DNA from: JBFHFS01 sp041583495
Lineage (GTDB): Bacteria; Bacteroidota; Bacteroidia; Bacteroidales; Marinilabiliaceae
Direction of reading: 5' to 3'
NCBI GenBank assembly: GCA_041583495.1
Contig: JBFHFS010000022.1
Coordinates: forward strand, 15,087-79,086
DNA: 64,000 nucleotides
Shown here one piece after another: positions 1 through 9,220 of this stretch (position 1 is its first letter; each line of letters opens with the position of its first letter). Made by a program: the position numbers and the translations under genes. Below the pieces are notes generated by a model that searched no databases, was not told the DNA's origin, and saw only the letters and a program-made list of their open reading frames with translations.

Positions 1-627
1 GTGGTCCTGAAATTCGAACCCTTTAGACCAGTGGAGTTTCCTACCGAAATGCGCTCCAGAATTAATCTGGTAAGAAATAATGGAAGCTTAAATGCCCTAT
101 ATACCTCGGTGATCACCAATGATTACGATGCAGGCGTGCCCAGTGTGCTGGATGGGACCCATCCTTACATTACCATTACTAAAATAAGTGAAGAACCTTT
201 GTTGGGGGTAAAAGTAAAGATGATTATTGCAGATAGCTATGATGAACCTTTTAGCCCTGAAAAAGTGCTCTTTTATCCTTCAGGATCGTCTTATCTGCAG
301 AATTATCACGATAACTCAGTGGAGACCGTGGATGATGCCACCAGTACAACCTTCTCGTTGCCGGCGCCTCCATTTCCACAGTATGGTCGCAATTATAGTG
401 GAACCAGTTCATATCTGATGTACTATATTACCACCCGCGATGCCTTTACCGTGGATAAAGCTGCCTATGAAGCCGACAGAGGGGCTCATGACTGGACGCA
501 ATATCAGACCGATGCCGTTACCGGAGACATTCTTTGTCAGGCTTATATCCGTTGGGGAATTAAAATAAATGATTCGGGAACCTGGCAAATAAAAATGAAG
601 ATTCCCTACTCAAAGAAAATAGATTAG
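1..627 (+). CDS. C-terminal part of an unrecognised surface/secreted protein (cut by window edge)
   Basis: The frame is open from the first base, so the GTG at position 1 is probably an internal Val codon and the protein continues to the left. About 208 residues are visible, ending at TAG 625-627. The composition is beta-rich, with many Tyr, Thr, Ser and Asp residues and no Cys pair, catalytic motif or membrane segment that I recognise. The last residues form amphipathic beta strands and there is no T9SS sorting domain. By position, at the head of a sulfatase/glycosidase cluster, it could be the tail of a SusD-associated glycan-binding lipoprotein. That is a guess from context, and I cannot assign a family. 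Confidence 0.6.
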   Translation: MVLKFEPFRPVEFPTEMRSRINLVRNNGSLNALYTSVITNDYDAGVPSVLDGTHPYITITKISEEPLLGVKVKMIIADSYDEPFSPEKVLFYPSGSSYLQNYHDNSVETVDDATSTTFSLPAPPFPQYGRNYSGTSSYLMYYITTRDAFTVDKAAYEADRGAHDWTQYQTDAVTGDILCQAYIRWGIKINDSGTWQIKMKIPYSKKID

Positions 628-643
628 GAAAACCCTGACCGAA

Positions 644-678
644 GAAGGGGCCAAGAAGATAATTCTTCTGGCCCCTTC
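644..678 (+). terminator. Hairpin after the first gene
   Basis: A GC-rich inverted repeat (GAAGGGGCC...GGCCCCTTC, with an AAGAA/TTCTT extension) starts 17 nt after the stop codon at 627. The following T-run is weak, so it is a likely but not ideal intrinsic terminator. It would separate the upstream gene from the peptidase/fucosidase operon. Confidence 0.55.
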
Positions 679-710
679 CAATTAAGTTATTCCGTTTTGA
701 GTAAGATCTG

Positions 711-743
711 AATAGGCTTTCTTAATCGAAAAGAAAGCCTATT
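711..743. repeat. Perfect 12-bp inverted repeat
   Basis: The arms AATAGGCTTTCTT and AGAAAGCCTATT flank a short AT-rich loop. It may be a second terminator or a stem in the 5' untranslated region of the next gene. There is no clear T-run on either strand. Confidence 0.45.
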
Positions 744-897
744 CTCAAACCAGCCAACCCAAATGAGCATCCAGGTTTGTGCCCCTAAGGACTTTATTGG
801 GGTTATACATTCATTTTGGGATGAAGCCATCCCTGAGAAAGCAGGCGTATTGTAATCTCAGGTTTAATTCAGACAGAATCAAATAAGTTTTAAACAC

Positions 898-2679
898 ATG
901 AACACAGTTGTAAAAGGGCTCCTGGGGGTGGTAGCATTGGTTTTTTCCCTTGGTTGTGGTCAACAAGAGGGCAGACAACCTGAACTCTCCGATACACAGA
1001 TCGATCAATATTGGCAAACAGGGAAAACTCTGCCTTCTTCGGTGGTAAAAAGATTCCCTCTGCCCTTACAGGAACTTCAGGAGGATAACGGGATAAACGT
1101 GATGATCGACCTGGCTCATCAATGCAAATTTGTTACTTTGTGGGGATTGCCACATCGCTTAAACCAAATGGGGTTCAGAGCGGTTGGCAGTCAGGCGGCC
1201 CTTCACTCGGTGCTGGACCCAAAGGGGGAAAGCCGGATACGGATCCGCTGGGACGAGAAGAAAATGATTTTTCCCTTTGCCTGGCATCCCAATTTTTCGT
1301 TTAATGTAATTATCACTCATCAGAGTGACCTCAATGCTCAAAAGTATCTCCCTGAAGAACAAGAGGCCTTAAAGCAGTTTGTGAAGGATGGAGGCGGGCT
1401 AATAATTGTTGGTGTGCCACCTGCCAATGCCAAAATGGCCAAAAACTGGTCTTTGAATGAGCTGTGTCAACAATTTGGGGCCCAAATCCTGGCCGAAACC
1501 GATCGGGTGGATGACCAGGATTATGCAGTAATTTCCGCAAATGATGAATGGGAAATTGCCACTCAGGGGACAGAGGGAAAACCGGTGGGGGTAATAAGGT
1601 CCTTTGGGAAAGGGTACGTCAGTATTCTGGGAAAGGATGCTGTTTTTCAGGTTAATAGGGAAAAGGAGGAAGAGACTCTGGCGAAAAACCGGATTCTGGA
1701 AAAAATGGTGCTGAGCGTTTCAAAAGGGAAAGAGCCTGTTGGAGGCGAGCCCCGGTATCCGATCTCAGGAGGCGGTGGCGGTGGAATCTATCCCGAGCTG
1801 GAGCGGCACTTTAATGATGTGGTCTTATTTTATGCTGCCAATCAAAAGCCAGAGCTCATAAAAACGGTGGAAGAAGATCTGCCCGAAGCCAAGGGGCTGG
1901 TAGAAGAGTGGTTGCCATCGCAGCCCACTTTAGAACCGATGTATCTCATTTTATCTTCGGGCGGAGGTGGTGGTTGGGCAGTAAACGCCTTTAAACCTAA
2001 AGAAAATGGAATCATAAGTCTGTCCCCCAATGGTATTGTCTCCATCTTTGCCCATGAGTTGGCTCATACCATGCATGGTCCGGTGAACCAACAAGGACAG
2101 GTCGCCGGGATTACTCCTATCCCTAATCGGGGTGAGGCTCATGCCGGCTGGTTTCAGGGAAAGATAGATGCCTGGTTTGATGCCAGCCTGCTCGAGGAAC
2201 CGGTGAAAAAGTGTAACAGTCTTTTTGAGTTTGATCCCACCGGAGATAAACTCGACCTGGTGACCCATTATGAGAATAAGCCATTACGAGATGAATTTGG
2301 GAAAGGAAAAGACTGGGTGAAAACCTGGTGGATCTGGCAAAAGCTGGACGATCGGTATGGGCCTGCCTGGTATCCCCGGTGGAAATGGGTGCAGCATACC
2401 CGTTGGGCTGACGATCCGCAACACCAGCTCTCCTGGGAGGAGATGGTCGAGGATATGTCCATTGCCGTTGGAGAAGACCTCTTTCCGTTTCTAAGGGCCG
2501 CCGGACTCTCACTGGAAACCCAACGTTTACCCGCCATCGTGTTTCAGGGACATGAGCTGAGTCTTCCCATAGCCCCGATAACAGTCTCAAAGGCTGGGAA
2601 GGTGAGACTCGGGAAGATTGGAGATTATAAAAAAGGCCTCTTCTTTGAATCTGTATCTCGCACCAGAACCCAACCTTAG
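898..2679 (+). CDS. M60-like gluzincin metallopeptidase lipoprotein
   Basis: This is a predicted outer-membrane or periplasmic lipoprotein of 593 residues with a hydrophobic N-terminus and lipobox Cys20. Residues about 130-280 look like a class I glutamine-amidotransferase-like fold (FVKDGGGLIIVG, then a cofactor-free-looking strand/helix alternation). The C-terminal half has glycine-rich strands (about 285-365) and a zinc motif HELAH at 386-390 followed by Glu413 in a RGEAHAGW context, so HExxH-(22)-E. That spacing fits the M60/enhancin-like gluzincins, whose characterised members cut O-glycosylated mucin-type proteins. The family placement and substrate are inferred; the zinc motif is seen directly. 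It starts the operon, with the fucosidase only 9 bp downstream, and is a distant architectural twin of the gene at 6350-7810. Confidence 0.75.
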   Translation: MNTVVKGLLGVVALVFSLGCGQQEGRQPELSDTQIDQYWQTGKTLPSSVVKRFPLPLQELQEDNGINVMIDLAHQCKFVTLWGLPHRLNQMGFRAVGSQAALHSVLDPKGESRIRIRWDEKKMIFPFAWHPNFSFNVIITHQSDLNAQKYLPEEQEALKQFVKDGGGLIIVGVPPANAKMAKNWSLNELCQQFGAQILAETDRVDDQDYAVISANDEWEIATQGTEGKPVGVIRSFGKGYVSILGKDAVFQVNREKEEETLAKNRILEKMVLSVSKGKEPVGGEPRYPISGGGGGGIYPELERHFNDVVLFYAANQKPELIKTVEEDLPEAKGLVEEWLPSQPTLEPMYLILSSGGGGGWAVNAFKPKENGIISLSPNGIVSIFAHELAHTMHGPVNQQGQVAGITPIPNRGEAHAGWFQGKIDAWFDASLLEEPVKKCNSLFEFDPTGDKLDLVTHYENKPLRDEFGKGKDWVKTWWIWQKLDDRYGPAWYPRWKWVQHTRWADDPQHQLSWEEMVEDMSIAVGEDLFPFLRAAGLSLETQRLPAIVFQGHELSLPIAPITVSKAGKVRLGKIGDYKKGLFFESVSRTRTQP

Positions 2680-2688
2680 TTTTATGTT

Positions 2689-4464
2689 ATGAGAAAGTCT
2701 GTTTGCCGCCTATTCATTTTTTTTGTTGCGACCGGTTTGGGTCTCGCAATACAATGTTCCACAGAATATCTTCCGGATATCAGCCACACATTCACCCGGC
2801 AGGGAACCGATCTCTTCAAGCCGGATTCGGCCTCCATTGCCGAAAATTACCAAATCCCGAAATGGTTCCAGGATGCCAAGCTGGGTATCTTTATCCATTG
2901 GGGCGTTTATGCGGTGCCTGCTTTTGGTAGCGAGTGGTATGCGCTCTCGATGTATGACCCCAATAGTGATGCTTATAAGTCACATGTTAAGAAATTTGGC
3001 CCGGTAGATGAATTCGGCTACAAGAACTTTATCCCGATGTTTAAGGCGGAGAAGTTCAATGCTTCCCAGTGGGCCATGCTCTTTAAGGAGTCCGGTGCCC
3101 GCTATGTGGTTCCAGTAGCCGAACATCATGATGGTTTTTCCATGTATAACAGTACCTTTAATCCATGGAACTCTGTGAAAATGGGCCCCCGTAGAGATGT
3201 GGTGGGGGAACTCGGGGAAGCCGTTAAAAAGGAGGGCTTGTTCTTTGGCGTCTCTTCGCACCGGGCCGAAAATGCCTGGTTTTATCATAATGGGATGAGT
3301 GTGCCGTCCGATGTTCAGGATACTTCCATTTCCTTGTATGGGGAAAGAATTCCACCTCCTTCCAATATCGGAATTTCCCCCGAATGTGGCCAGAATAAGG
3401 GCTCTAATGAACGCTCCCGCCGGCAATGGCTGACACAAACTTATGAACTCATCGATCAATATCAACCCGACCTGATATGGTTCGACTGGACTGTGGGCAA
3501 ATATCCCTTTCAGCCAACCTTTTATAAGTTCCTGGCATACTATTATAATAATGCCCTGGATTGGGGAAAAGAGGTGGTGGTGAATACCAAGGTGGGTTAC
3601 GGAGATAACATTCAGGTGTTTGATATCGAGCGGGGTAAAAGCGATCGGATCCGAAAATTGCCCTGGCAGACCGATACCTCTATCGGTAAAAAATCCTGGG
3701 GCTATAATCCCGAAGAAGACAACAAGGCCCCCAACCATATTATTGATGATTTTATTGACATCGTGAGCAAAAACGGTAACTTGTTGCTTAATGTAGGCCC
3801 TAAAGCCGATGGGACCATTACCGGTGAACAGCAACATGTTTTGCGTGAACTGGGCCACTGGTTGAAAATAAATGGAGAAGCCATTTATGGCAGCCGACCT
3901 TGGGTAAGAGCCGGGGAAGGGGACGTCAAAGGAACGGCCGGTTATATGACCGATGGTACTGCAGCGGCCTATTCGGCTAACGACTTCAGGTTTACAGTAA
4001 ATAATAACCATCTCTATGCCATGGCTTTGAACTGGACCGATGGGGAAGTGGTGATCCAATCCCTGTCGGAAGAAAGAACCAGGGATTTACATATCGCCTC
4101 CGTTTCTATGCTGGGTTCGGAGGAGAGCCTCCAGTGGGAACAAACAAAAGAAGGCCTAAGGGTTAAGTTTCCCTCCCAAAAACCCACCAAGTATGCCCAC
4201 GTCTTGAAGATTGCCCTCGAAGGAGTGGCCATTGGGGATGTAGAAATGGACAATAATAAGGAGCAATTGGAGGTTGGAACAGCCTTGTACAATCATTCGC
4301 TTGATTCCCAAACCCTGGATGTGAGGTGTCGGGTCAACGGTCAAACTCAAAGCAAAATGGTTGCACTGGAGCCCCATAGTAAGAGGGACGTTGTTTTTAA
4401 TTATTCAGCGGTTTCCTCAGATCATGAGGTGGCGCTTTTTGCCGGCCATTGGAGGGTGAAATAA
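2689..4464 (+). CDS. GH29 alpha-L-fucosidase, exported
   Basis: The 591-residue protein has a hydrophobic leader ending at Cys23 (a poor lipobox, Gln at -1). The GH29 catalytic domain (about 50-400) opens with KLGIFIHWGVYAVPAFGSEWY and contains AEHHDGFSMY and the nucleophile motif IWFDWT (Asp266). A sheet-rich C-terminal domain follows, and length and layout are normal for GH29. The enzyme would release terminal alpha-L-fucose from glycans in the periplasm or at the cell surface. It is 9 bp after the metallopeptidase and so probably co-transcribed with it. I cannot tell from sequence whether it prefers alpha-1,2, alpha-1,3/4 or alpha-1,6 linkages. Confidence 0.9.
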   Translation: MRKSVCRLFIFFVATGLGLAIQCSTEYLPDISHTFTRQGTDLFKPDSASIAENYQIPKWFQDAKLGIFIHWGVYAVPAFGSEWYALSMYDPNSDAYKSHVKKFGPVDEFGYKNFIPMFKAEKFNASQWAMLFKESGARYVVPVAEHHDGFSMYNSTFNPWNSVKMGPRRDVVGELGEAVKKEGLFFGVSSHRAENAWFYHNGMSVPSDVQDTSISLYGERIPPPSNIGISPECGQNKGSNERSRRQWLTQTYELIDQYQPDLIWFDWTVGKYPFQPTFYKFLAYYYNNALDWGKEVVVNTKVGYGDNIQVFDIERGKSDRIRKLPWQTDTSIGKKSWGYNPEEDNKAPNHIIDDFIDIVSKNGNLLLNVGPKADGTITGEQQHVLRELGHWLKINGEAIYGSRPWVRAGEGDVKGTAGYMTDGTAAAYSANDFRFTVNNNHLYAMALNWTDGEVVIQSLSEERTRDLHIASVSMLGSEESLQWEQTKEGLRVKFPSQKPTKYAHVLKIALEGVAIGDVEMDNNKEQLEVGTALYNHSLDSQTLDVRCRVNGQTQSKMVALEPHSKRDVVFNYSAVSSDHEVALFAGHWRVK

Positions 4465-4613
4465 CTGGTTGCCTTTTTGGGGGGAAACACCGGAAAAGAA
4501 AAGGGAGATGAAACAAGTCTTAGGAGATGAGAATGAGTTGGGTAGGGGTTAAAAGTTATAAACCGTGAAGCATGAGTAGAGTCTTGAAATAAATATTAAT
4601 GCGAACATTTATA

Positions 4614-6209
4614 ATGAAAAAAAGGAACTTTTCTTGGCATACTCCATTGAGGTGGATGTCTATAGGGGTATTGACCGGGTTGATCTCCTGCGTAGGTGCA
4701 GGATCCAAAAAATCACAGGAGGTAAAGCAGCCCAATATCATTTACATCCTGGCCGATGATATGGGTTACGGGGAGCTGGGATGTTATGGCCAAACAAAGA
4801 TTGAGACGCCCAATATTGATAAACTGGCCGAAGCAGGCGTGCTCTTCACTCAGCACTACTCCGGAGCACCGGTTTGTGCTCCTTCCCGGTGTATGCTGCT
4901 GACCGGGAAACATCCTGGCCATGCTCAGGTTAGAGGAAACGATGAATGGGGTGCAAGGGGCAAAGTGTGGGACTACAGAGCTATGAGTGCCGACTCAACG
5001 CTCGAGGGTCAAAGACCTTTGGCCACGGACACCAAAACCCTCTCCAGAATGTTGAAGCAAGCCGGTTATACCACTGGAATGGTGGGCAAGTGGGGATTGG
5101 GGGCGCCTCATACTCAAAGTACCCCCACTAAAATGGGCTTCGACTTTTTTGTGGGGTATAATTGTCAGCGTCAGGCTCATACCTACTATCCCTTGCACCT
5201 TTATAAAAATGATGTGCGCCTTCACCTCGATAACGATACCGTGCCCCCCTCCACAAAACTGGATAAGGGAGCCGACCCCTTTGACTTGAAAAGCTATGAA
5301 AAATTTAACCTGAAGACTTATTCGGGCGATGTGATGTTTAATGAGTTAACGGGTTTTGTTAACGACAACAATCCCAGGGAAACCGGGAAACCTTTCTTCA
5401 TGTATTGGGCCACACCCATTCCGCACATGCCTTTGCAGGCACCACAAAAATGGGTCGATTATTATGTGGATAAGTTTGGTGATGAACCCCCTTATATTGG
5501 CGACAAGGGTTATTTCCCCCATCGGTATCCCCATGCTGCCTATGCCGGCATGATCTCTTATCTGGATGAACAGGTAGGGATGCTTGTTCAGCAACTCAAA
5601 GATCTTGGAATCTACGACAATACGCTCATCATCTTTACTTCTGACAATGGTCCCACCTACAATGGCGGCACCGATTCACCCTGGTTCAACAGCGGGGGGC
5701 CCTTCAAAAGCGAGTTTGGTTGGGGCAAAGGCTTTACCCACGAGGGCGGAATGCGGGTGCCTATGTTGGCCTCCTGGCCTGGCCATATCCAACCAGGGAG
5801 TCGTTCCGATCACATCTCTGCCTTCTGGGATGTGATGCCTACACTTTGTGAAGTGGCCGGAGTGAAAGCCCCCGGTGATACCGATGGCATCAGCTTTTTG
5901 CCGGTATTGACCGGTAAGTCTCAGCCCCAACCCGAATATCTCTACTGGGAGTTTCCCGAGTATGGTGGACAGCAGGCAGTGCGAATGGGGCAATGGAAAG
6001 CCATCCGAAAAGATATCCTAAAAGGAAATATGACCATTGAGCTGTTCAACCTGGAAACCGATTTGCAGGAGCAGATCAACCAGGCCGGTCAATATCCTGA
6101 ACTGGTTCAAAAAGCCGAGGCTATCATGAAAAAAGAACATGCACCGGCCCTGCTCGATCGCTTTAAAATGGAGCAATTAGGCGATGTGCTGAGCAGTGAA
6201 GGCTTGTAA
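4614..6209 (+). CDS. Type I formylglycine sulfatase, lipoprotein
   Basis: Alkaline-phosphatase-fold arylsulfatase. The N-terminal metal site is IIYILADDMGYGELG and the maturation motif is CAPSR with Cys88 followed by MLLTGK. Cys88 must be converted to formylglycine, and no maturase gene is in the window. A second metal-site segment, FTSDNGPTYNGG, is also present. I chose ATG 4614 over the in-frame ATG 4599 because it gives a clean leader (MKKRNF...GLISC) with lipobox Cys26. The usual length for S1 sulfatases is 450-550 residues, and this has 531. It hydrolyses a sulfate ester on a carbohydrate; the exact sugar and position are unknown. It is flanked by fucosidase and peptidase genes with about 140-150 bp gaps, so it may have its own promoter. 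Confidence 0.9.
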   Translation: MKKRNFSWHTPLRWMSIGVLTGLISCVGAGSKKSQEVKQPNIIYILADDMGYGELGCYGQTKIETPNIDKLAEAGVLFTQHYSGAPVCAPSRCMLLTGKHPGHAQVRGNDEWGARGKVWDYRAMSADSTLEGQRPLATDTKTLSRMLKQAGYTTGMVGKWGLGAPHTQSTPTKMGFDFFVGYNCQRQAHTYYPLHLYKNDVRLHLDNDTVPPSTKLDKGADPFDLKSYEKFNLKTYSGDVMFNELTGFVNDNNPRETGKPFFMYWATPIPHMPLQAPQKWVDYYVDKFGDEPPYIGDKGYFPHRYPHAAYAGMISYLDEQVGMLVQQLKDLGIYDNTLIIFTSDNGPTYNGGTDSPWFNSGGPFKSEFGWGKGFTHEGGMRVPMLASWPGHIQPGSRSDHISAFWDVMPTLCEVAGVKAPGDTDGISFLPVLTGKSQPQPEYLYWEFPEYGGQQAVRMGQWKAIRKDILKGNMTIELFNLETDLQEQINQAGQYPELVQKAEAIMKKEHAPALLDRFKMEQLGDVLSSEGL

Positions 6210-6349
6210 GATTAATTCACGGCAAGAAGGTCGATTCTATAATTTCGAGCAACAGGGCCTGTTGCTAATAATTTCCTGGATAACGGGGAAGATAATGGTG
6301 ACAGCCAACCGGTATAACCGAATATGCTGAAGGCAAAAAATAATTAACA

Positions 6350-7810
6350 ATGAAAAAAAATTCTTTTCTGGCAACAGCCATCCTTCTGATTCTGACTCTG
6401 ACTCTTTCAGGGTGTAATCAATCCGAAGGGGAGCTCCCCAAAGCTACCCATATTCATGCTGTAACCGATTTGTCTCATGAGTTTACCTTTTATGCCGACA
6501 CCCGGTTTTATAAGCAGTATCTCCCCGATTGCCAGGGGGTTACCAATTGGTGCGATCTGTATCATTTTGATTTCTCAAACGCTAATCTCCTGATTTTATT
6601 AGGGTGTGACGACCGGATAGAGTATGGGGCCCAAGACGTAGAAACGGTAAACAACTTTCTTGAGAGTGGAGGGGGCGTGGTGGTCTTTGGAACCGACAAA
6701 ACCAAATCTCAGAACCAGTTGCTAAAAACTTTTGGGGCTGAATTCACCGCTTCAGCCAATCGTCCATTTTCGACTTCTTCCAAAATATCTGTTCAGCAGA
6801 TAGAAGGGGATGGCGGTTCTGTTCTTACCCTGAATGGGGCCTCACATTGGGATGTTTTAATTAGGGATGCTCAAGAGAAAGCGATGCTGGCCCGAAAAAA
6901 GGTGGGTAAAGGAACCTTGTTGGTCTCTTCCCGGTCGCTGGCCGGAAATCATCCCAGTGCAGAGGATTCTATTAACAAGGCGCTGTGGCGCTCCCTTCTA
7001 TTGGAAGTGGCTGCCGGAAAAGCGGTAAATCCCTCACTGGAGTTTAAAGGGTTGGGAATCAACGATCTTGAGTACAATGATGATCATGGCACCTTTAAGT
7101 TGAGCTACAACGACTATATGAAACCCTACGCCAATGCCATGGTCGATGTTTACAAACGGTCGCTTCCCTACATCGAAAAACGGATGGGGGTCCCCTTATC
7201 CCCGGGGATGGCCTCGCAAATAACCCTTCTGGCTACCGGCGGAGGAGGCTTTTCAAGTGGCACGGTGGTGGCCCTGGCAGTGTGGTGGGGGGGATTTCCC
7301 CAAAATGAGGAAAGCATGATTGAATTCCTAACCCACGAATCGGTCCACTCTTGGGTGCTGCCCTTTCCCGAGGTTTGGAATGAACCCATTGCCACCTATG
7401 TGGGCAACCTGGTTATGATGGATATGGGCCATAAGGAGGAAGCCCTCCGGCGAATTCAAAACACCATCTCCAGAGCCTCCAAATACGATCCGGATATGAC
7501 TCTATACGATATCCAGGGCAATTTAACCGGCCAGGGCCAACCACTTAATGCGGGAGAAAAGAACAATATTCATTGGGGAAAAACCTACTGGATCTTCGAA
7601 CAATTACGTAAAGAAAATCCCGATTTTATGGCCGACTATATTCAATTAAAAAGGAAGTATGCCACCCCTGAGGCTATATCCAAATACGATATGAATAATA
7701 CCGTAACCTTGCTGAGTATGGCGATGGGAAGAGATCTGTTCGATTGGTTTAACCAACATGGAATAAAGGTGGATAAAAACCAGGCGGAAATTAAAATGAA
7801 CGCCCTTTAA
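6350..7810 (+). CDS. Second gluzincin-type metallopeptidase lipoprotein
   Basis: The 486-residue lipoprotein has lipobox Cys22. It repeats the two-part layout of the gene at 898: residues about 60-230 are a GATase-like alpha/beta region (LLILLGCDD, FLESGGGVVVFG), followed by a peptidase half with a glycine-rich strand (LATGGGGFSSG) and zinc motif HESVH at 329-333, with Glu345 in a NEPIA context as the likely third ligand. The spacing (HExxH-11-E) is tighter than in the first peptidase, so the two are not simple duplicates. It is probably an endopeptidase or glycopeptidase at the outer membrane. The next gene (GH27) begins 10 bp downstream, so the two are likely co-transcribed. Substrate unknown. 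Confidence 0.7.
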   Translation: MKKNSFLATAILLILTLTLSGCNQSEGELPKATHIHAVTDLSHEFTFYADTRFYKQYLPDCQGVTNWCDLYHFDFSNANLLILLGCDDRIEYGAQDVETVNNFLESGGGVVVFGTDKTKSQNQLLKTFGAEFTASANRPFSTSSKISVQQIEGDGGSVLTLNGASHWDVLIRDAQEKAMLARKKVGKGTLLVSSRSLAGNHPSAEDSINKALWRSLLLEVAAGKAVNPSLEFKGLGINDLEYNDDHGTFKLSYNDYMKPYANAMVDVYKRSLPYIEKRMGVPLSPGMASQITLLATGGGGFSSGTVVALAVWWGGFPQNEESMIEFLTHESVHSWVLPFPEVWNEPIATYVGNLVMMDMGHKEEALRRIQNTISRASKYDPDMTLYDIQGNLTGQGQPLNAGEKNNIHWGKTYWIFEQLRKENPDFMADYIQLKRKYATPEAISKYDMNNTVTLLSMAMGRDLFDWFNQHGIKVDKNQAEIKMNAL

Positions 7811-7820
7811 TGTCGATGCT

Positions 7821-9038
7821 TTGAAAAAATTAATGACTATTCTTTTGTGTTTAATAACCTTCCCGGTTATGGCTCAGAAACAGGAAATTGCCTCCATCCC
7901 TCCAATGGGATGGATCAGCTGGAACCTGTTCGAAGGTAATATTAATGAATCGCTGGTAAGGGAAATCGCCGATGCCATGGTCGCAAGCGGGTTGCAAGAT
8001 TTGGGGTATGAGTACATCATCCTGGATGATCTCTGGCAGGGCGGTCGGGATGAAGACGGTTTTGTATTCCCCGACTCAGCCAAATTTCCCTCGGGCATGA
8101 AGGCCCTGGGCGATTACATCCATTCCCGGGGGCTGAAGTTCGGAATTTATAGTGATGCTGCCGAATGGACCTGTGCCGGGGTTGTGGGAAGTTATGGGTA
8201 TGAAAAAAATGATGCTCAATCCTATGCCCAATGGGGCGTGGATTATGTGAAATGTGATTATTGCAACGCCCCGGAGGATATATGGACGGCCGTGGATCGT
8301 TATAAGACCTTTATAGGGGAGTTACGCCGCCAAAATCCCTCCATCGTTTTTGCCATTTGCGAATGGGGACAGCGTTCGCCCTGGCTGTGGGGGAAGGAGA
8401 TTGGTGCCAACCTGTGGCGTACAACCTGGGACTTGCGGGATAACTGGGAGCATGGCCGATATAGTGCCGGACACAATGGCATTATGGAGGCGCTGGATCG
8501 TCAGGTGGGGCTGGAGAAATTTGCCGGTCCCGGACACTGGAACGATCCCGATATTCTGATGGTGGGCCTTAACGGCAAAGGAAACTCTGCTTCAGCCAAT
8601 GGTGCCAAAGGGTGTACCATGACCGAATATGAAGCCCACATGGGTTTATGGGCCCTTTTATCGGCTCCCTTATTGATGTGTAACGATGTGCGCAATATGG
8701 ACGCCGATACCAAACGAATATTGTCTAACCCCGAAATAATTGCCGTCAACCAAGACCCACTTGGGCGGCAGGCCACCCGGATGCATAAAAAGGGCGTGGC
8801 TGAGATTTGGGCCAAAAAACTTGCGGATGGCAGCTATGCCGTGGGCTTTTTAAACCGGGATGATTTTAGCTCCAGGAAAATCACCCTTAATCTGAATGAT
8901 CTGAACTTGAAAAGAGTTAACGCAAGGGACTTATGGAGCCATCTGGACCTTGGTGTTTTTGAGGAGACCATAGAATTGGAGGTTGCTTCGCATCAATGTA
9001 GGGTCCTTAAGATATCAGTGGCTGTTGATGCCGAATAA
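7821..9038 (+). CDS. GH27 alpha-galactosidase, secreted
   Basis: The 405-residue GH27 enzyme has PPMGWISWN near the N-terminus, ILDDLWQ, nucleophile Asp146 in YVKCDYCN, and the acid/base region WNDPDIL (Asp242/Asp244). The loop motif CEWGQ carries Glu181 where alpha-galactosidases have Glu; family alpha-N-acetylgalactosaminidases carry a small residue there, so alpha-galactosidase is favoured. The TTG at 7821 is the preferred start because it yields a canonical Sec leader (MKKLMTILL...VMA-Q); ATG 7833 would remove its positive charges. It would release terminal alpha-galactose in the periplasm. It sits 10 bp after the second peptidase gene. Confidence 0.88.
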   Translation: MKKLMTILLCLITFPVMAQKQEIASIPPMGWISWNLFEGNINESLVREIADAMVASGLQDLGYEYIILDDLWQGGRDEDGFVFPDSAKFPSGMKALGDYIHSRGLKFGIYSDAAEWTCAGVVGSYGYEKNDAQSYAQWGVDYVKCDYCNAPEDIWTAVDRYKTFIGELRRQNPSIVFAICEWGQRSPWLWGKEIGANLWRTTWDLRDNWEHGRYSAGHNGIMEALDRQVGLEKFAGPGHWNDPDILMVGLNGKGNSASANGAKGCTMTEYEAHMGLWALLSAPLLMCNDVRNMDADTKRILSNPEIIAVNQDPLGRQATRMHKKGVAEIWAKKLADGSYAVGFLNRDDFSSRKITLNLNDLNLKRVNARDLWSHLDLGVFEETIELEVASHQCRVLKISVAVDAE

Positions 9039-9220
9039 GTGTGCAAGGGATAGAACCTTTTCAAATTAAGGAGGTGGAAGCCACTGTTTGTGCGTGAAGT
9101 GTGTTCGATCCAGCCACTGCCAGTGTTCTGTTTTTATAAAATTGAGTAGCTGGGGGCGGATTGATGAAAAGACGGGCCTGGTCGTTTTCTATGAGAGAAT
9201 GAATAATTAAAATTAAAGAT

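Noticed and set aside
1..3. GTG at base 1 as a true start codon
   Set aside because: No leader or ribosome-binding context is visible and the frame is open to the edge, so truncation is the simpler reading.
2123..2590. 155-codon minus-strand frame
   Set aside because: Antisense shadow of the metallopeptidase gene, Arg/Pro/Ser-biased, no leader or domain.
2980..4059. 359-codon minus-strand frame
   Set aside because: It lies entirely antisense to the GH29 fucosidase, whose catalytic motifs fix the plus-strand reading; no family features.
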